DNA of 64,000 bases from GCA-020343675 sp964462945 (GTDB taxonomy: Bacteria > Planctomycetota > Phycisphaerae > Sedimentisphaerales > Anaerobacaceae): positions 62,001-126,000 of the forward strand of contig CAYWZW010000006.1 in assembly GCA_964462945.1 (NCBI GenBank), given 5' to 3'. The stretch's first letter is position 1, and each line of letters begins with the position of its first letter. Of this stretch, positions 7,970 to 15,833 are shown in pieces. Under the pieces are notes generated by a model. It saw only the letters and a list, made by a program, of their open reading frames with translations. It was not told where the DNA came from and ran no database searches. The translations under genes and the position numbers were made by a program.

Positions 7970-9565
7970 TTACTCTCCACGAATCGCACGCAGGCAGGAA
8001 TTTGCCTTGTGCTCGGTCTCCTCGAATTCCGTCTTTGGGACACTATCATGGACGATGCCGGCGCCCACCCGGATATAAGCGGCGTGATCCCTGACCTGGA
8101 GGCTCCGGATGGTGATACAACTGTCGAACTGGCCGTCCACCGTCAGGTACATCACCGCCCCGCCGTAGTAGCCGCGCTTGGTTTTTTCCAGCCCGCGAAT
8201 GATTTTCATTGCCTCAATCTTTGGGGCGCCCGTGAGCGTCCCCATGTTCATCGTGGCCAGGTACGCGCTGAGCGCATCGAGACCGCCGGCGAGCACGCCC
8301 TTGACATTACTGACAAGGTGCTGAACGGACTCATATTTCTCGGCTGTCAGCAGCTCGGTCACTACTCGGCTGCCCGGCTCAGCCACCCGGGCGATGTCGT
8401 TTCTCGCCAGGTCAACCAGCATCATGTGCTCGGCCAGCTCTTTGCGGTCGATCTTCAATTCGGCCTCATATCTGAAATCGGTGTCAGGGTCAATTTTGCC
8501 TGCGACCCGGCCTCTGGGCTTCGTGCCGGCAATCGGCCTGATCTCGACGCTGCGGGGGCCGGTGCCGCTGACCCGCAGATTCAGCTCGGGACTCGAACCC
8601 ATCAGTATCGTGTTGGGTGTATTCAGATAAAACATATACGGCGAAGGATTCAGCACTCTGAGCCGCTTGTAAACGTCCAGCGGCTCATCCGGGCAGGGCT
8701 CGATCTTCGTCCGGCTCAGCACGACCTGGAAAATATCGCCGTCGAGGATGTGCCGCTTGGCGGTTTTGACCATCGCTTCGTACTGCTCCTGATTCGTATC
8801 CGTCGAGGCGGGCGGAATCGGCCCGGTAAATTTTCTTCCCTGCGGCACGTCAAATCGTGCAAGATTGTGATAGTAGTCGAAGCACTCCTGGGCCTCGGCG
8901 ATTGCCGCTTCGCGGTCGCCGTCGGTGACGATCACGTTGACAACCACAAAGCCCTGGTGCTGGCCGTGGTCCATCACGAAGATATTATCAGCAAAATAGA
9001 GCTCGTAATCCGGATTGCCCAACAGGTCCTTTTCATTGGCGGGCAGCTTCTCAAACTGGTCTATGAAATCGTAGCTCAGGGCCCCTAACAATCCGCAGGT
9101 CACGCGAAAGGGCTTGCTCGCCAGCTTGAAGCTAAAGGCCACCGCCCGCAAAACGTCCATCTGGTTGGTCGTCTTGAGGCGCGTCTGCTCATCGACCAAT
9201 TCCCGTGACTGTTTGATTTTTCCGGTAATCGTCTGGGGACTGAACTGGATTGATTCGCAGAAATCGAAGCGAGACTGCTGAGCCGAGAGATACTCTATCA
9301 TGCGGCGCCCCGTTTTGCTCAGGGCCTTGATAGTAAATTCGGCGCCCGTGCCGGTAAGGTAGAGTGCCGGCTTTGCCGTGCCGAAACTCAACTCGGTATA
9401 GCCGGCCAAGTGCTCTCTGGACTCGAACAAACAGCAGTTCTTGGCCCGGCCGCAGTCGCTCAGCTTGGCAAAGAAGTCCACGGGCTCGGCCATATCGATC
9501 CGTTTGACGATCGGCACGATTTGGCCGGGGCCGGCATTGAGTATTATTTGCCTATAATCGTCCAT
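7970..9565 (-). CDS. trpE: Anthranilate synthase component I
   Basis: Converts chorismate and ammonia to anthranilate. The 531-residue protein has the N-terminal feedback-site motif (CLFESREHLAGY, equivalent to LLES of other TrpE proteins), so tryptophan inhibition is likely, and the chorismate-binding C-terminal half with RPIAGTKPRG, DLARNDIARV and GTLTGAPKIEAM. It is the first structural gene after the attenuator leader. PabB is a possible relative, but the leader with tandem Trp codons decides the pathway. Confidence 0.97.
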   Translation of the reverse strand: MDDYRQIILNAGPGQIVPIVKRIDMAEPVDFFAKLSDCGRAKNCCLFESREHLAGYTELSFGTAKPALYLTGTGAEFTIKALSKTGRRMIEYLSAQQSRFDFCESIQFSPQTITGKIKQSRELVDEQTRLKTTNQMDVLRAVAFSFKLASKPFRVTCGLLGALSYDFIDQFEKLPANEKDLLGNPDYELYFADNIFVMDHGQHQGFVVVNVIVTDGDREAAIAEAQECFDYYHNLARFDVPQGRKFTGPIPPASTDTNQEQYEAMVKTAKRHILDGDIFQVVLSRTKIEPCPDEPLDVYKRLRVLNPSPYMFYLNTPNTILMGSSPELNLRVSGTGPRSVEIRPIAGTKPRGRVAGKIDPDTDFRYEAELKIDRKELAEHMMLVDLARNDIARVAEPGSRVVTELLTAEKYESVQHLVSNVKGVLAGGLDALSAYLATMNMGTLTGAPKIEAMKIIRGLEKTKRGYYGGAVMYLTVDGQFDSCITIRSLQVRDHAAYIRVGAGIVHDSVPKTEFEETEHKANSCLRAIRGE

Positions 9566-9617
9566 GCTTCAAACCTCTTACTGACGTTTCTATTCCCAAA
9601 TCGCCCAAAATACAAAT

Positions 9618-9650
9618 AAAAAAAGCAGCCTGCTTTTCCGACAGGCTGCG
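9618..9650 (-). terminator. trp attenuator: terminator (3:4) hairpin
   Basis: On the minus strand GCAGCCTG (9649-9642) pairs perfectly with CAGGCTGC (9632-9625), followed by seven T (9624-9618), 50 bases before trpE. The 5' arm can instead pair with an upstream segment: CCGGCGGGC at 9703-9695 with GCCTGTCGG at 9646-9638 (nine pairs, two G-U), extended by GCG/CGC after a small internal loop. That alternative is the antiterminator. Confidence 0.9.
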
Positions 9651-9694
9651 TTCTTCGCGAATCTAACAAAATTGTATCAAGCAAACTACCGCTC

Positions 9695-9719
9695 GCCCGC
9701 CGGATTTTATCCCGCAGGC
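9695..9719 (-). promoter_or_regulatory. trp attenuator: 1:2 (pause) hairpin overlapping the Trp codons
   Basis: Segment 1 (minus strand 9719-9709, beginning within the last Trp codon) pairs with segment 2 (9705-9695): ten pairs including one G-U, one G-G mismatch and an AAA loop. A ribosome stalled on the Trp codons would cover segment 1 and free segment 2 to form the antiterminator with 9650-9638. All four segments of the classical attenuator are thus present. Confidence 0.8.
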
Positions 9720-9751
9720 CACCACCAGTTACCGGTATTTTTGCGGTTCAT
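9707..9751 (-). CDS. trpL: trp operon leader peptide, MNRKNTGNWWWPAG
   Basis: A 14-codon frame with three consecutive TGG codons (9727-9719) and a TAA stop inside the loop of the 1:2 hairpin. GAGG sits five bases before the ATG. It lies between a TTGACA promoter and the attenuator terminator, the same order as in the E. coli and rhizobial trp leaders. Tryptophan shortage would stall the ribosome on the WWW codons and favour read-through into trpE. Confidence 0.9.
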   Translation of the reverse strand: MNRKNTGNWWWPAG

Positions 9752-9767
9752 CTGCCTCATTATGTCT

Positions 9768-9798
9768 ATATTAAACCACCTTTCCCCAATTCTGTCAA
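9768..9798 (-). promoter_or_regulatory. trp operon promoter
   Basis: TTGACA at 9798-9793 is a perfect -35 box. A TAATAT/TATAGA-rich segment (9773-9765) gives a -10 element at 19 or slightly more bases, about 15-20 bases ahead of the leader ATG. Spacing is longer than ideal, so the exact -10 hexamer is uncertain. Confidence 0.65.
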
Positions 9799-9885
9799 GC
9801 AAAAAATAGAGAAAATTCTGTTAGCGTCCCAAGCCAATGCTCCCAATCTAACCGTGCGTGAAAGCGAGTGAATTACTCTGAATGT

Positions 9886-9914
9886 GCAACGCTTTTCAAA
9901 TTGGCGCATTATAA
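9886..9914 (+). promoter_or_regulatory. Promoter-like motif GCAAC-N13-GCGCATTATAA before the sigma gene
   Basis: GCAAC (9886-9890), 13 bases, then GCGCATTATAA (9904-9914), ending 33 bases before the sigma factor ATG. The identical pair with identical spacing recurs at 10523-10551 upstream of the partner gene. GCAAC resembles an ECF -35 element, so an autoregulated promoter is likely; TATAAT at 9910-9915 could also serve the vegetative polymerase. Confidence 0.5.
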
Positions 9915-9947
9915 TATTATGTGCGCTTATCTTATTATGCTTAAGCT

Positions 9948-10577
9948 ATGGATGTAAACGAAGAAAAAGAACTGATAAAACTGGCTCAAAAAGAGCCAGA
10001 GGTTTTTACTAAAGTTTACGTCCAATATTATCCCAAAATCTTTGGTTATGTTTTGAAGCGAACTGCCAACCTTGAAATGGCCCAAGATATCACTTCGGAA
10101 ACATTTTTTGAGGCTCTCAAAAAACTTTGGCAATTCCGCTGGCGCAACATCTCTTTTTCCTCATGGCTGTATAGAATTGCCACCAATAAAATCAATCTGC
10201 ATTTCAGAAAAGACAAATATAAGTCCGCTTCTCTTGATGAATTGCAGGAACAAGGCTTTGAGCCGGTTTCTTTGCATAATCCCGAAACCGAAATAATTGC
10301 AGCCCAAGAAAAGTTAAAACAGCACCGGGATTTTATTGTTTGTCAGCAGAAAATCGCCCAGCTCGATATTAAATATCAAGAGGTCATCACTCTGCGATTC
10401 TTTGAACAAAAGCAGATAAAAGAAATCAGCGAGATTTTAGGTAAATCCGAGGGCACGATAAAATCTCTACTTCACCGCGCCCTTGAAAAACTGCGAGCAT
10501 CAATGAACGAAGAGATAGAAACGCAACCTTTCGCCGAGTCGCGCATTATAAATAGCGCAAGCGCGCGTTGCAGATAG
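9948..10577 (+). CDS. ECF-type RNA polymerase sigma factor
   Basis: A 209-residue sigma-70 family protein with region 2 (YYPKIFGYVLKRTANLEMAQDITSETF with the polymerase-binding and -10 helices at about 25-75, SFSSWLYRIATN) and region 4 (YQEVITLRFFEQKQIKEISEILGKSEGTIKSLLHRALEKLR at about 140-183). It directs transcription of a small regulon, probably including itself and the downstream gene. Codon use is clearly more AT-rich than in the flanking trp and metK genes, which together with the flanking terminator suggests horizontal acquisition; such sigma/partner pairs are common in candidate-phyla genomes (inference). The last 15 residues overlap the second copy of the promoter-like motif. Confidence 0.9.
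   Translation: MDVNEEKELIKLAQKEPEVFTKVYVQYYPKIFGYVLKRTANLEMAQDITSETFFEALKKLWQFRWRNISFSSWLYRIATNKINLHFRKDKYKSASLDELQEQGFEPVSLHNPETEIIAAQEKLKQHRDFIVCQQKIAQLDIKYQEVITLRFFEQKQIKEISEILGKSEGTIKSLLHRALEKLRASMNEEIETQPFAESRIINSASARCR
10523..10551 (+). promoter_or_regulatory. Second copy of GCAAC-N13-GCGCATTATAA, before the membrane partner gene
   Basis: GCAAC at 10523-10527 and GCGCATTATAA at 10541-10551 with exactly the same 13-base spacer as upstream of the sigma gene. It lies inside the 3' end of the sigma coding region, 74 bases before the next ATG, and would allow the partner gene its own sigma-dependent start. Confidence 0.5.
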
Positions 10578-10625
10578 TGAAAGGTCGAAAAAAACTAACA
10601 TTAACCACTAATAATACCCAGAATT

Positions 10626-11258
10626 ATGAATCAAGACGACTTAATCAAGAAATTAGAAAACCTTGACCTCCCTGAGGTCGAGCTTCAGAGTCATCAGCGC
10701 CGGCTCAAAATGGCTCTGCTTAATTCTGGATATTGGAAAGGAGCTAACACTACTATGTCTCTACTCAAAAAAGCAGTTCCTGTCGGCGGCATTGTTGCCA
10801 TCATCGCAATCATTGCGGTGGTTAGTTTCATCTTCAAAGGCGCAACGCCGCAAGCTTCTGCACAGGAGATAGCGCAAAGGAGCTACAACACAGTGGCAAG
10901 TCTGTCGGCGGAGGAACAGGAAGCGCTCAAACACACAATAAGTATTGACGCACGCGACCTGTTGGAGGAAGCGCTAGGCGCAAAAGACCTGAAAATGCTC
11001 ACTTATGACGAGTTTGCCAGTCAATATCCTCCAGTTCCGCCAGATCCAGAGGGAAAACTGCATACTCTAATGTTTTTGCAGTTCACGCATTCGAACGGCC
11101 AAACAGTTATCCTCGGCATTGACCAAGATAACTTGCCTGCGTTCTGTACTGCCATGATCTTCGGTCCTCTCAGAGGTGGGGGCGCGAATTCACCAGAAGG
11201 CGGATCGTTTAATGTCGGATCGGGACCGGAAATGGGACTTGAAGAAGCGCAAGAATAA
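10626..11258 (+). CDS. Single-pass membrane protein, putative anti-sigma partner
   Basis: 210 residues: a cytoplasmic N-terminus of about 50 residues with a helical LPEVELQSHQRRLKMALL segment, one transmembrane helix (GGIVAIIAIIAVVSFIF, about 55-72), and an external domain with no known motif, ending in a Gly/Glu-rich tail. The topology and position 48 bases after an ECF sigma gene fit an anti-sigma factor, but no zinc-binding HxxxCxxC motif is present, so the assignment rests on context. AT-rich like the sigma gene, and followed by a strong terminator. Confidence 0.6.
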   Translation: MNQDDLIKKLENLDLPEVELQSHQRRLKMALLNSGYWKGANTTMSLLKKAVPVGGIVAIIAIIAVVSFIFKGATPQASAQEIAQRSYNTVASLSAEEQEALKHTISIDARDLLEEALGAKDLKMLTYDEFASQYPPVPPDPEGKLHTLMFLQFTHSNGQTVILGIDQDNLPAFCTAMIFGPLRGGGANSPEGGSFNVGSGPEMGLEEAQE

Positions 11259-11277
11259 ACGCAGTGCCATAAAGTTA

Positions 11278-11322
11278 AACCAAAAGCCAACCCGTGAGGG
11301 GTTGGTTTTTGGTTATTTTTTT
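11278..11322 (+). terminator. Rho-independent terminator of the sigma/anti-sigma unit
   Basis: CCAACCC (11287-11293), GTGA loop, GGGTTGG (11299-11305) followed by TTTTT; the stem can extend outward as AACCAAAA/TTTTTGGTT and a second T-run follows (11315-11322). It begins 20 bases after the stop codon. Confidence 0.9.
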
Positions 11323-11366
11323 AACCAGAGACAGCGGGCCTGTTGAAAAAATCTGTTCGCAGCCTT

Positions 11367-11403
11367 GAGATTGCCACGGCCTGATTCTCAGGCCTCGCAA
11401 TGA
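11367..11403. repeat. REP-like palindrome after metK
   Basis: GGCCTG (11378-11383) and CAGGCC (11389-11394) around ATTCT sit within GAGATTGCCAC...CTCGCAATGAC, whose outer parts also pair (ATTGC/GCAAT). Sequences of this form are common dispersed repeats. Located 60 bases beyond the metK stop, it may act as a bidirectional transcript end. Confidence 0.5.
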
Positions 11404-11462
11404 CAGCAGTATCCTGCTGCTTGGTGCCTTCGCGGCTTAGTGGCTATTTAAGTGCTTGGCCT

Positions 11463-12659
11463 CTATAATCCGGCGGCCTTGCGGAGCTTGGCTGCCATAT
11501 CCGTTTTTTCCCAGGTGAAGTTGGGGCCCTTTCGCCCGAAATGTCCGCCGTAAGAGGTCTCGGTGAAGATCGGCCGAGCCAGTTTTAAGTGGCTGATCAT
11601 CCCCTTCGGAGTCAAGGGGAAAAGCTCCCGTACGATCCGGCACAGCTTCTGCTCGCTGATCTTTGACGTCCCCGCCGTATCGACAAACACGGAGATCGGC
11701 TCGGCCACGCCGATGGCGTAGGATAGCTGAACCTCACAGGTATCCGCCAAGCCTGCGGCCACGACATTCTTGGCGATGTAGCGAGCCATGTAACTGGCCG
11801 TCCGGTCCACCTTCGTCGGGTCTTTGCCGCTAAAGGCGCCGCCTCCGTGACTTCCTCTTCCGCCGTATGTATCAACGATGATTTTCCGTCCCGTCAGACC
11901 GCAGTCGGCCTTTGGGCCGCCTTCCACGAATCTGCCGGTCGGGTTGATATGGAATATGGTTTTTTTGTCAACGAGCCGTTTCGGCAGGACGGGACGGATC
12001 ACTTTTTCGATGACCTGTTTTCTCAATTGCCGGTCCGGAATAGTCGGCGCGTGGTGCGTGGACACCACGACGGTATGAATGCGTTTGGGTTTGCCGTTCT
12101 GGTACTCGATTGTTACCTGAGTTTTGCCGTCGGGCCGCAGCCAGGGCAGTTTCCCGCTCCGGCGCATCTTTTCCAGTTGTGTGGTGAGCAGGTGCGCCAA
12201 CTGGATCGGCATCGGCATCAAGGCGGGCGTTTCTCTGCACGCGAAGCCGAACATCATTCCCTGGTCCCCGGCGCCCTGCTCCTTGTGCCGGCCGGCGCCC
12301 TCGGTGACACCCTGTGAAATATCGGGACTCTGCTTTGTGATCGACACCAGAACGGCGCAATTCTCGTAGTGAAAACCGAGCTCCGGGTTATCGTATCCGA
12401 TGTCCTTTATCGTCTGCCGAACGATCGTCGGAATATCGACGCGGGCCTCGGTCGTGATCTCGCCGGCCACAACGACCATGTCGGCCTTTACAAGGGTTTC
12501 GCAGGCCACCCTGCTCTTGGGGTCCTGGGCGAGCATGGCGTCAAGAATCGCATCCGATATGTGGTCGGCCACCTTATCCGGATGGCCCATCGTTACGGAC
12601 TCGCTGGTAAAAAGATAATTGCCGGTACTATGATCTCTGCTTACTGATTTTCTTGCCAT
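11463..12659 (-). CDS. metK: S-adenosylmethionine synthetase
   Basis: Makes AdoMet from methionine and ATP. The 398-residue enzyme has the GHPDKVADHISDAILDA N-terminal motif, the GAGDQGMMFGF active-site hexapeptide region near residue 128, and the GGGAFSGKDPTKVDRTASY loop near residue 275. It begins 15 bases after the DUF547 lipoprotein gene and appears to be the last gene of a symporter-DUF547-metK transcript, so there is no room for a SAM riboswitch immediately upstream. Confidence 0.97.
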   Translation of the reverse strand: MARKSVSRDHSTGNYLFTSESVTMGHPDKVADHISDAILDAMLAQDPKSRVACETLVKADMVVVAGEITTEARVDIPTIVRQTIKDIGYDNPELGFHYENCAVLVSITKQSPDISQGVTEGAGRHKEQGAGDQGMMFGFACRETPALMPMPIQLAHLLTTQLEKMRRSGKLPWLRPDGKTQVTIEYQNGKPKRIHTVVVSTHHAPTIPDRQLRKQVIEKVIRPVLPKRLVDKKTIFHINPTGRFVEGGPKADCGLTGRKIIVDTYGGRGSHGGGAFSGKDPTKVDRTASYMARYIAKNVVAAGLADTCEVQLSYAIGVAEPISVFVDTAGTSKISEQKLCRIVRELFPLTPKGMISHLKLARPIFTETSYGGHFGRKGPNFTWEKTDMAAKLRKAAGL

Positions 12660-12674
12660 TTGTCATTTATCCTT

Positions 12675-13799
12675 CTATGAACCATCGTTAATTGTCCAGT
12701 CATACGTCATGTGCTCAATAGTATAGTTTCCTACTTCGAGAAAAGAAACATCCTGCTTCGAAACATAATTGCTGATGAAATTCAATACCGCCCGCGTTGC
12801 AGGCGGCTGGTCCTTGAACTTCCTGTCGATTGCGAATTTTTCAGCAAACTCTTTACCATAGGATGATGACTGAAACAAGGCTGATAAGTAAACTTTCTGC
12901 TTTTCTCTGTCTATTCTGAACGCGACCGGGCTGGCCAGGAACCTCCCGGCCTGGTCATCCAACTGTTCGTCGAGCTTCCGCCCGTAATACGGCTCGCTGC
13001 GCAGCGGCGGACTCGACAGGCACGCGTTCGACAGGGCAAAGAATATTCTGGGGTCGTCAAATTCGCCCCGGAAAAAACGCTTTTCAATCCGCGCAAAGGT
13101 GAATTCCTCGTCCATCACGAGAAATTTGTGCCGGGTGATCTTTCCTTCAATGTGCCTGATGCTGCTGGGGCCCCAGTAAATGGTGAAGATTCGGGACAAC
13201 GGCTCAATGGGATAGTTGTCCGTAACGATCTTGAGCTTCTGGAGGTTGTACGCGTTGATCCAGAAGGCGATTTTATCCTCCCGGGGCCAGGACTCGTACT
13301 CATTGGGGTCAAGGCCGGCGAATTCATTCAGCAGCGCCCTAAGCTCGATCCGTTTTCGCCTGAGTCCCTTGTAGTCAACCATTCCCTTGTCATCAACGAA
13401 GCTCTTCAGGATCTCAGCGCCTTTGCCATGAAAAGAGGTCGCCGGACCGAGCTTCAGGTCGTTGCGCTCGACCCCGGCAGGCTCGACGACGGCAGGTGCA
13501 ACTTCGTTCGGCTCGGACACAGGCTTATTAGGCTCGGTGATGTCAAGATCGGGATTATTGGGTTCAGGTTCAGAAGGCCCGGCTTCGCCGGGCTCGGTTT
13601 CATCAGGTTTGAGCTGCTCCGGCGCGACTCGAATCGGCGTGACCGTGCCGGGCTCGCTTCGATAAGGCTGGACCGCCGCGGGTGTGCCGCCGGGTCTTTC
13701 AATCTCTGAGGGATCGTTCAGTCCGGGTCTGCTGGCAGAGCAACTGTAAACAAAAACCGGCACGGTAAGCGTTATGAAGAAAACAAGGCGTCTCGCCAT
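12675..13799 (-). CDS. DUF547-domain lipoprotein
   Basis: The ATG at 13799 gives a lipoprotein signal (MARRLVFFITLTVPVFVYSC with the lipobox Cys), then about 90 residues of Pro/Glu-rich spacer with repeated EPN, EPG and NKP units, then a DUF547 domain (WINAYNLQKLKIV, SLSNACLSSPPLR-type segment, FISNYV). DUF547 proteins are predicted thiol-protease-like folds, and the NAY...L segment and Cys in FALSNACLSSPPL fit. The Pro-rich spacer would carry the domain through the cell envelope. A longer frame exists upstream but overlaps the symporter. Biochemical role unknown. Confidence 0.8.
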   Translation of the reverse strand: MARRLVFFITLTVPVFVYSCSASRPGLNDPSEIERPGGTPAAVQPYRSEPGTVTPIRVAPEQLKPDETEPGEAGPSEPEPNNPDLDITEPNKPVSEPNEVAPAVVEPAGVERNDLKLGPATSFHGKGAEILKSFVDDKGMVDYKGLRRKRIELRALLNEFAGLDPNEYESWPREDKIAFWINAYNLQKLKIVTDNYPIEPLSRIFTIYWGPSSIRHIEGKITRHKFLVMDEEFTFARIEKRFFRGEFDDPRIFFALSNACLSSPPLRSEPYYGRKLDEQLDDQAGRFLASPVAFRIDREKQKVYLSALFQSSSYGKEFAEKFAIDRKFKDQPPATRAVLNFISNYVSKQDVSFLEVGNYTIEHMTYDWTINDGS

Positions 13800-13825
13800 T
13801 TTCACGTTCCGATAGACAATGTCGA

Positions 13826-15610
13826 TCAGCCGGTGAAATAAATATACGCCGCCACAATGAACACAAGCAGAGCAATCGAGAAGGCAACATCGGCTTTCGT
13901 CCAACTGGACCGCGACTTGTCCCGATCCTCGCTGGTGGTGGTTCCATAGGTAAGGCCGCTTATTCGTTCGTAGGAGGGAGGTTCCGTCAGATAGCTGACC
14001 ACGATCATCACAACCACACACACGACGAAAATCAGCAGACTGTAGTACTGGAAGAAGACGTTGTTCATGATCCAGAGAAACGATCCCTGGTTATACTCGA
14101 AGCCCTTCAGCAGCTTAACGGGCGTATCTATCGCCAAGCGAATCAGGCCCAGGAGGAATCCGGTAATCAATGCCGCCAGGCAGCCTTTGGCGTTAAGCCG
14201 TCTGACGAATACGCCTAAGAAGAAGACTACGAAAATCGGTGGCGCAAGGTACGCCTGTACGCCCTGCAGGTAATCATATAGACCCCTGCCGCCCCGGATC
14301 ACCGGAATCCACAACAGACCTATTAATACCATCACGGCGGTTGCAACACGACCGACCCACACGAGCTTGTGCTGTGTGGCATGGGGACGGAACTTGGTGT
14401 AGAGGTCTATCGTGAACAGCGTGGAGGAGGCGTTGAAGGCGCCGGCAAGCGAGCTCATCAGGGCCGCCAATAACCCGGCGACGACGACCCCTCGTATGCC
14501 AATGGGCAGGACATTGGCGACCAGCAGCGGGAAAGCCGTCTGGGCTTGGTCTCGGACGACGTTGCCCTGGCTATCCAGTATGACGCTTCTGATTGCATCA
14601 ATTTTGCCGCTCTTGGCTAAGGCAAAGCAGATCATGCCGGGGACGATGAAGATAAATACCGGCAGCAGCTTGAAAAAGGATGCACAGATCGAACCTCGCC
14701 GCGCCGCCCGTTCGTTCGGCGCCCCCAAGGCACGTTGCACGATGTACTGATCGGTGCACCAATACCACAGCCCGATGATGGGCGCGCAAAAGAGCATTCC
14801 GAGCCAGGGATAGCTGTCATTGAAGTACCAGGCCATCCGGCCCGATTCCCTGACCGGCGCCCACGTGCCTTCAATGTTAGCCGGCACCAGCGGCTTCCAA
14901 AGGTTGAACATGTCCGAGCCGCAGATCGCCCGCAGCTCCCCCCAGCCTCCCAGGGCATGAAGGCCGAAAATGGTTAACAAGACCGAGCCGAGAACCAGGA
15001 TAATCGTCTGCACGGCTTCGGTGTATGCCACGGCCCGCAACCCGCCGACAATAGTGTAAACCCCGGTCAGCACAATCACCAGAAATGAGCCGATCCAGAA
15101 GCTGTCCAGCCCCATGAAACTGACATCCGGCAGCAGGACGCTGAAAACAACCCCGCCGGCAAAGATGCCCACGGCGATCTTCGTCAACACGTAGGCGACC
15201 AGCGAGATGATGGACAAAACCCAGCGTGCGGTCGGCGAAAAACGCCTTTCCAGAAATTCGGGCATTGTATAGACCTTTGATCGCATATAGAACGGAACCA
15301 TCACCCAGCCCAGAACCAGCAGGCACCAGGCATGGAGCTCGTAGTGTGCCATGGCCACACCGTCGGTCGCCCCCGAGCCGGCTAACCCGACCAGGTGCTC
15401 CGAGCCGATATTGGAGGCAAAGATCGACGCGCCAACGACGAACCATCCCAGATTTCGGCCAGCCAGAAAGTAGTCAGCCGCCGTGTCCCTGTTTCTCAGG
15501 ACCGCCCACCAGGAAATCCCCATCAGGATGGTAAAATACACGATGATGGCTGCCCAGTCTAAACCGGCAAGCACCGCTCCCATGATCCCAAACGTTTGAA
15601 ATGACCCCAT
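13826..15610 (-). CDS. Sodium/solute (sugar) symporter, SSS family
   Basis: About 594 residues with roughly 14 predicted membrane helices. SSS hallmarks are GWFVVGASIFASNIGSEHLVG in TM2-3, a GGLRAVAYTEAVQ segment near residue 195 and GLLAALMSSLAGAFNASSTL near residue 390. It resembles SglT-type Na+/glucose-galactose carriers. The ATG at 15610 follows AGGAAAGGATG and is preferred to one 19 codons upstream. Divergent from the araBDA-like operon, so L-arabinose or a related monosaccharide is a reasonable substrate guess. Confidence 0.88.
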   Translation of the reverse strand: MGSFQTFGIMGAVLAGLDWAAIIVYFTILMGISWWAVLRNRDTAADYFLAGRNLGWFVVGASIFASNIGSEHLVGLAGSGATDGVAMAHYELHAWCLLVLGWVMVPFYMRSKVYTMPEFLERRFSPTARWVLSIISLVAYVLTKIAVGIFAGGVVFSVLLPDVSFMGLDSFWIGSFLVIVLTGVYTIVGGLRAVAYTEAVQTIILVLGSVLLTIFGLHALGGWGELRAICGSDMFNLWKPLVPANIEGTWAPVRESGRMAWYFNDSYPWLGMLFCAPIIGLWYWCTDQYIVQRALGAPNERAARRGSICASFFKLLPVFIFIVPGMICFALAKSGKIDAIRSVILDSQGNVVRDQAQTAFPLLVANVLPIGIRGVVVAGLLAALMSSLAGAFNASSTLFTIDLYTKFRPHATQHKLVWVGRVATAVMVLIGLLWIPVIRGGRGLYDYLQGVQAYLAPPIFVVFFLGVFVRRLNAKGCLAALITGFLLGLIRLAIDTPVKLLKGFEYNQGSFLWIMNNVFFQYYSLLIFVVCVVVMIVVSYLTEPPSYERISGLTYGTTTSEDRDKSRSSWTKADVAFSIALLVFIVAAYIYFTG

Positions 15611-15670
15611 GAAACATCCTTTCCTGCAATTGACTCGTATTGCCAATCCGTTCAACTTTAATGCCAAGAG

Positions 15671-15699
15671 ATTCTACCGGCTCGCCGGACCGGCTGCAA
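15671..15699 (-). promoter_or_regulatory. Promoter for the symporter-DUF547-metK unit
   Basis: TTGCAG (-35, 15699-15694) and TAGAAT (-10, 15676-15671) with a 17-base spacer, about 60 bases ahead of the symporter ATG. The spacer is strongly self-complementary (CCGG repeats), a possible regulator site. Confidence 0.45.
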
Positions 15700-15767
15700 G
15701 ATATTTTAGCTAAGCCCGCGTGGCTCGCACAATTGCCGTGCTTCCAAAGAATGACGGCATTAGATAC

Positions 15768-15796
15768 TTGCAATTCCGCACCAAAGCCCCTATCAT
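15768..15796 (+). promoter_or_regulatory. Promoter for the arabinose operon
   Basis: TTGCAA (15768-15773), 17 bases, TATCAT (15791-15796), ending 37 bases before the kinase ATG. It is back to back with the symporter promoter in a 223-base divergent region, so one regulator could control uptake and catabolism together. Confidence 0.55.
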
Positions 15797-15833
15797 CATT
15801 GCCATGCAGAATCCTTAATCGAGAGGGCACATT

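Noticed and set aside
12660..12674. SAM riboswitch before metK
   Set aside because: Only 15 bases separate metK from the upstream coding region; there is no room for an aptamer.
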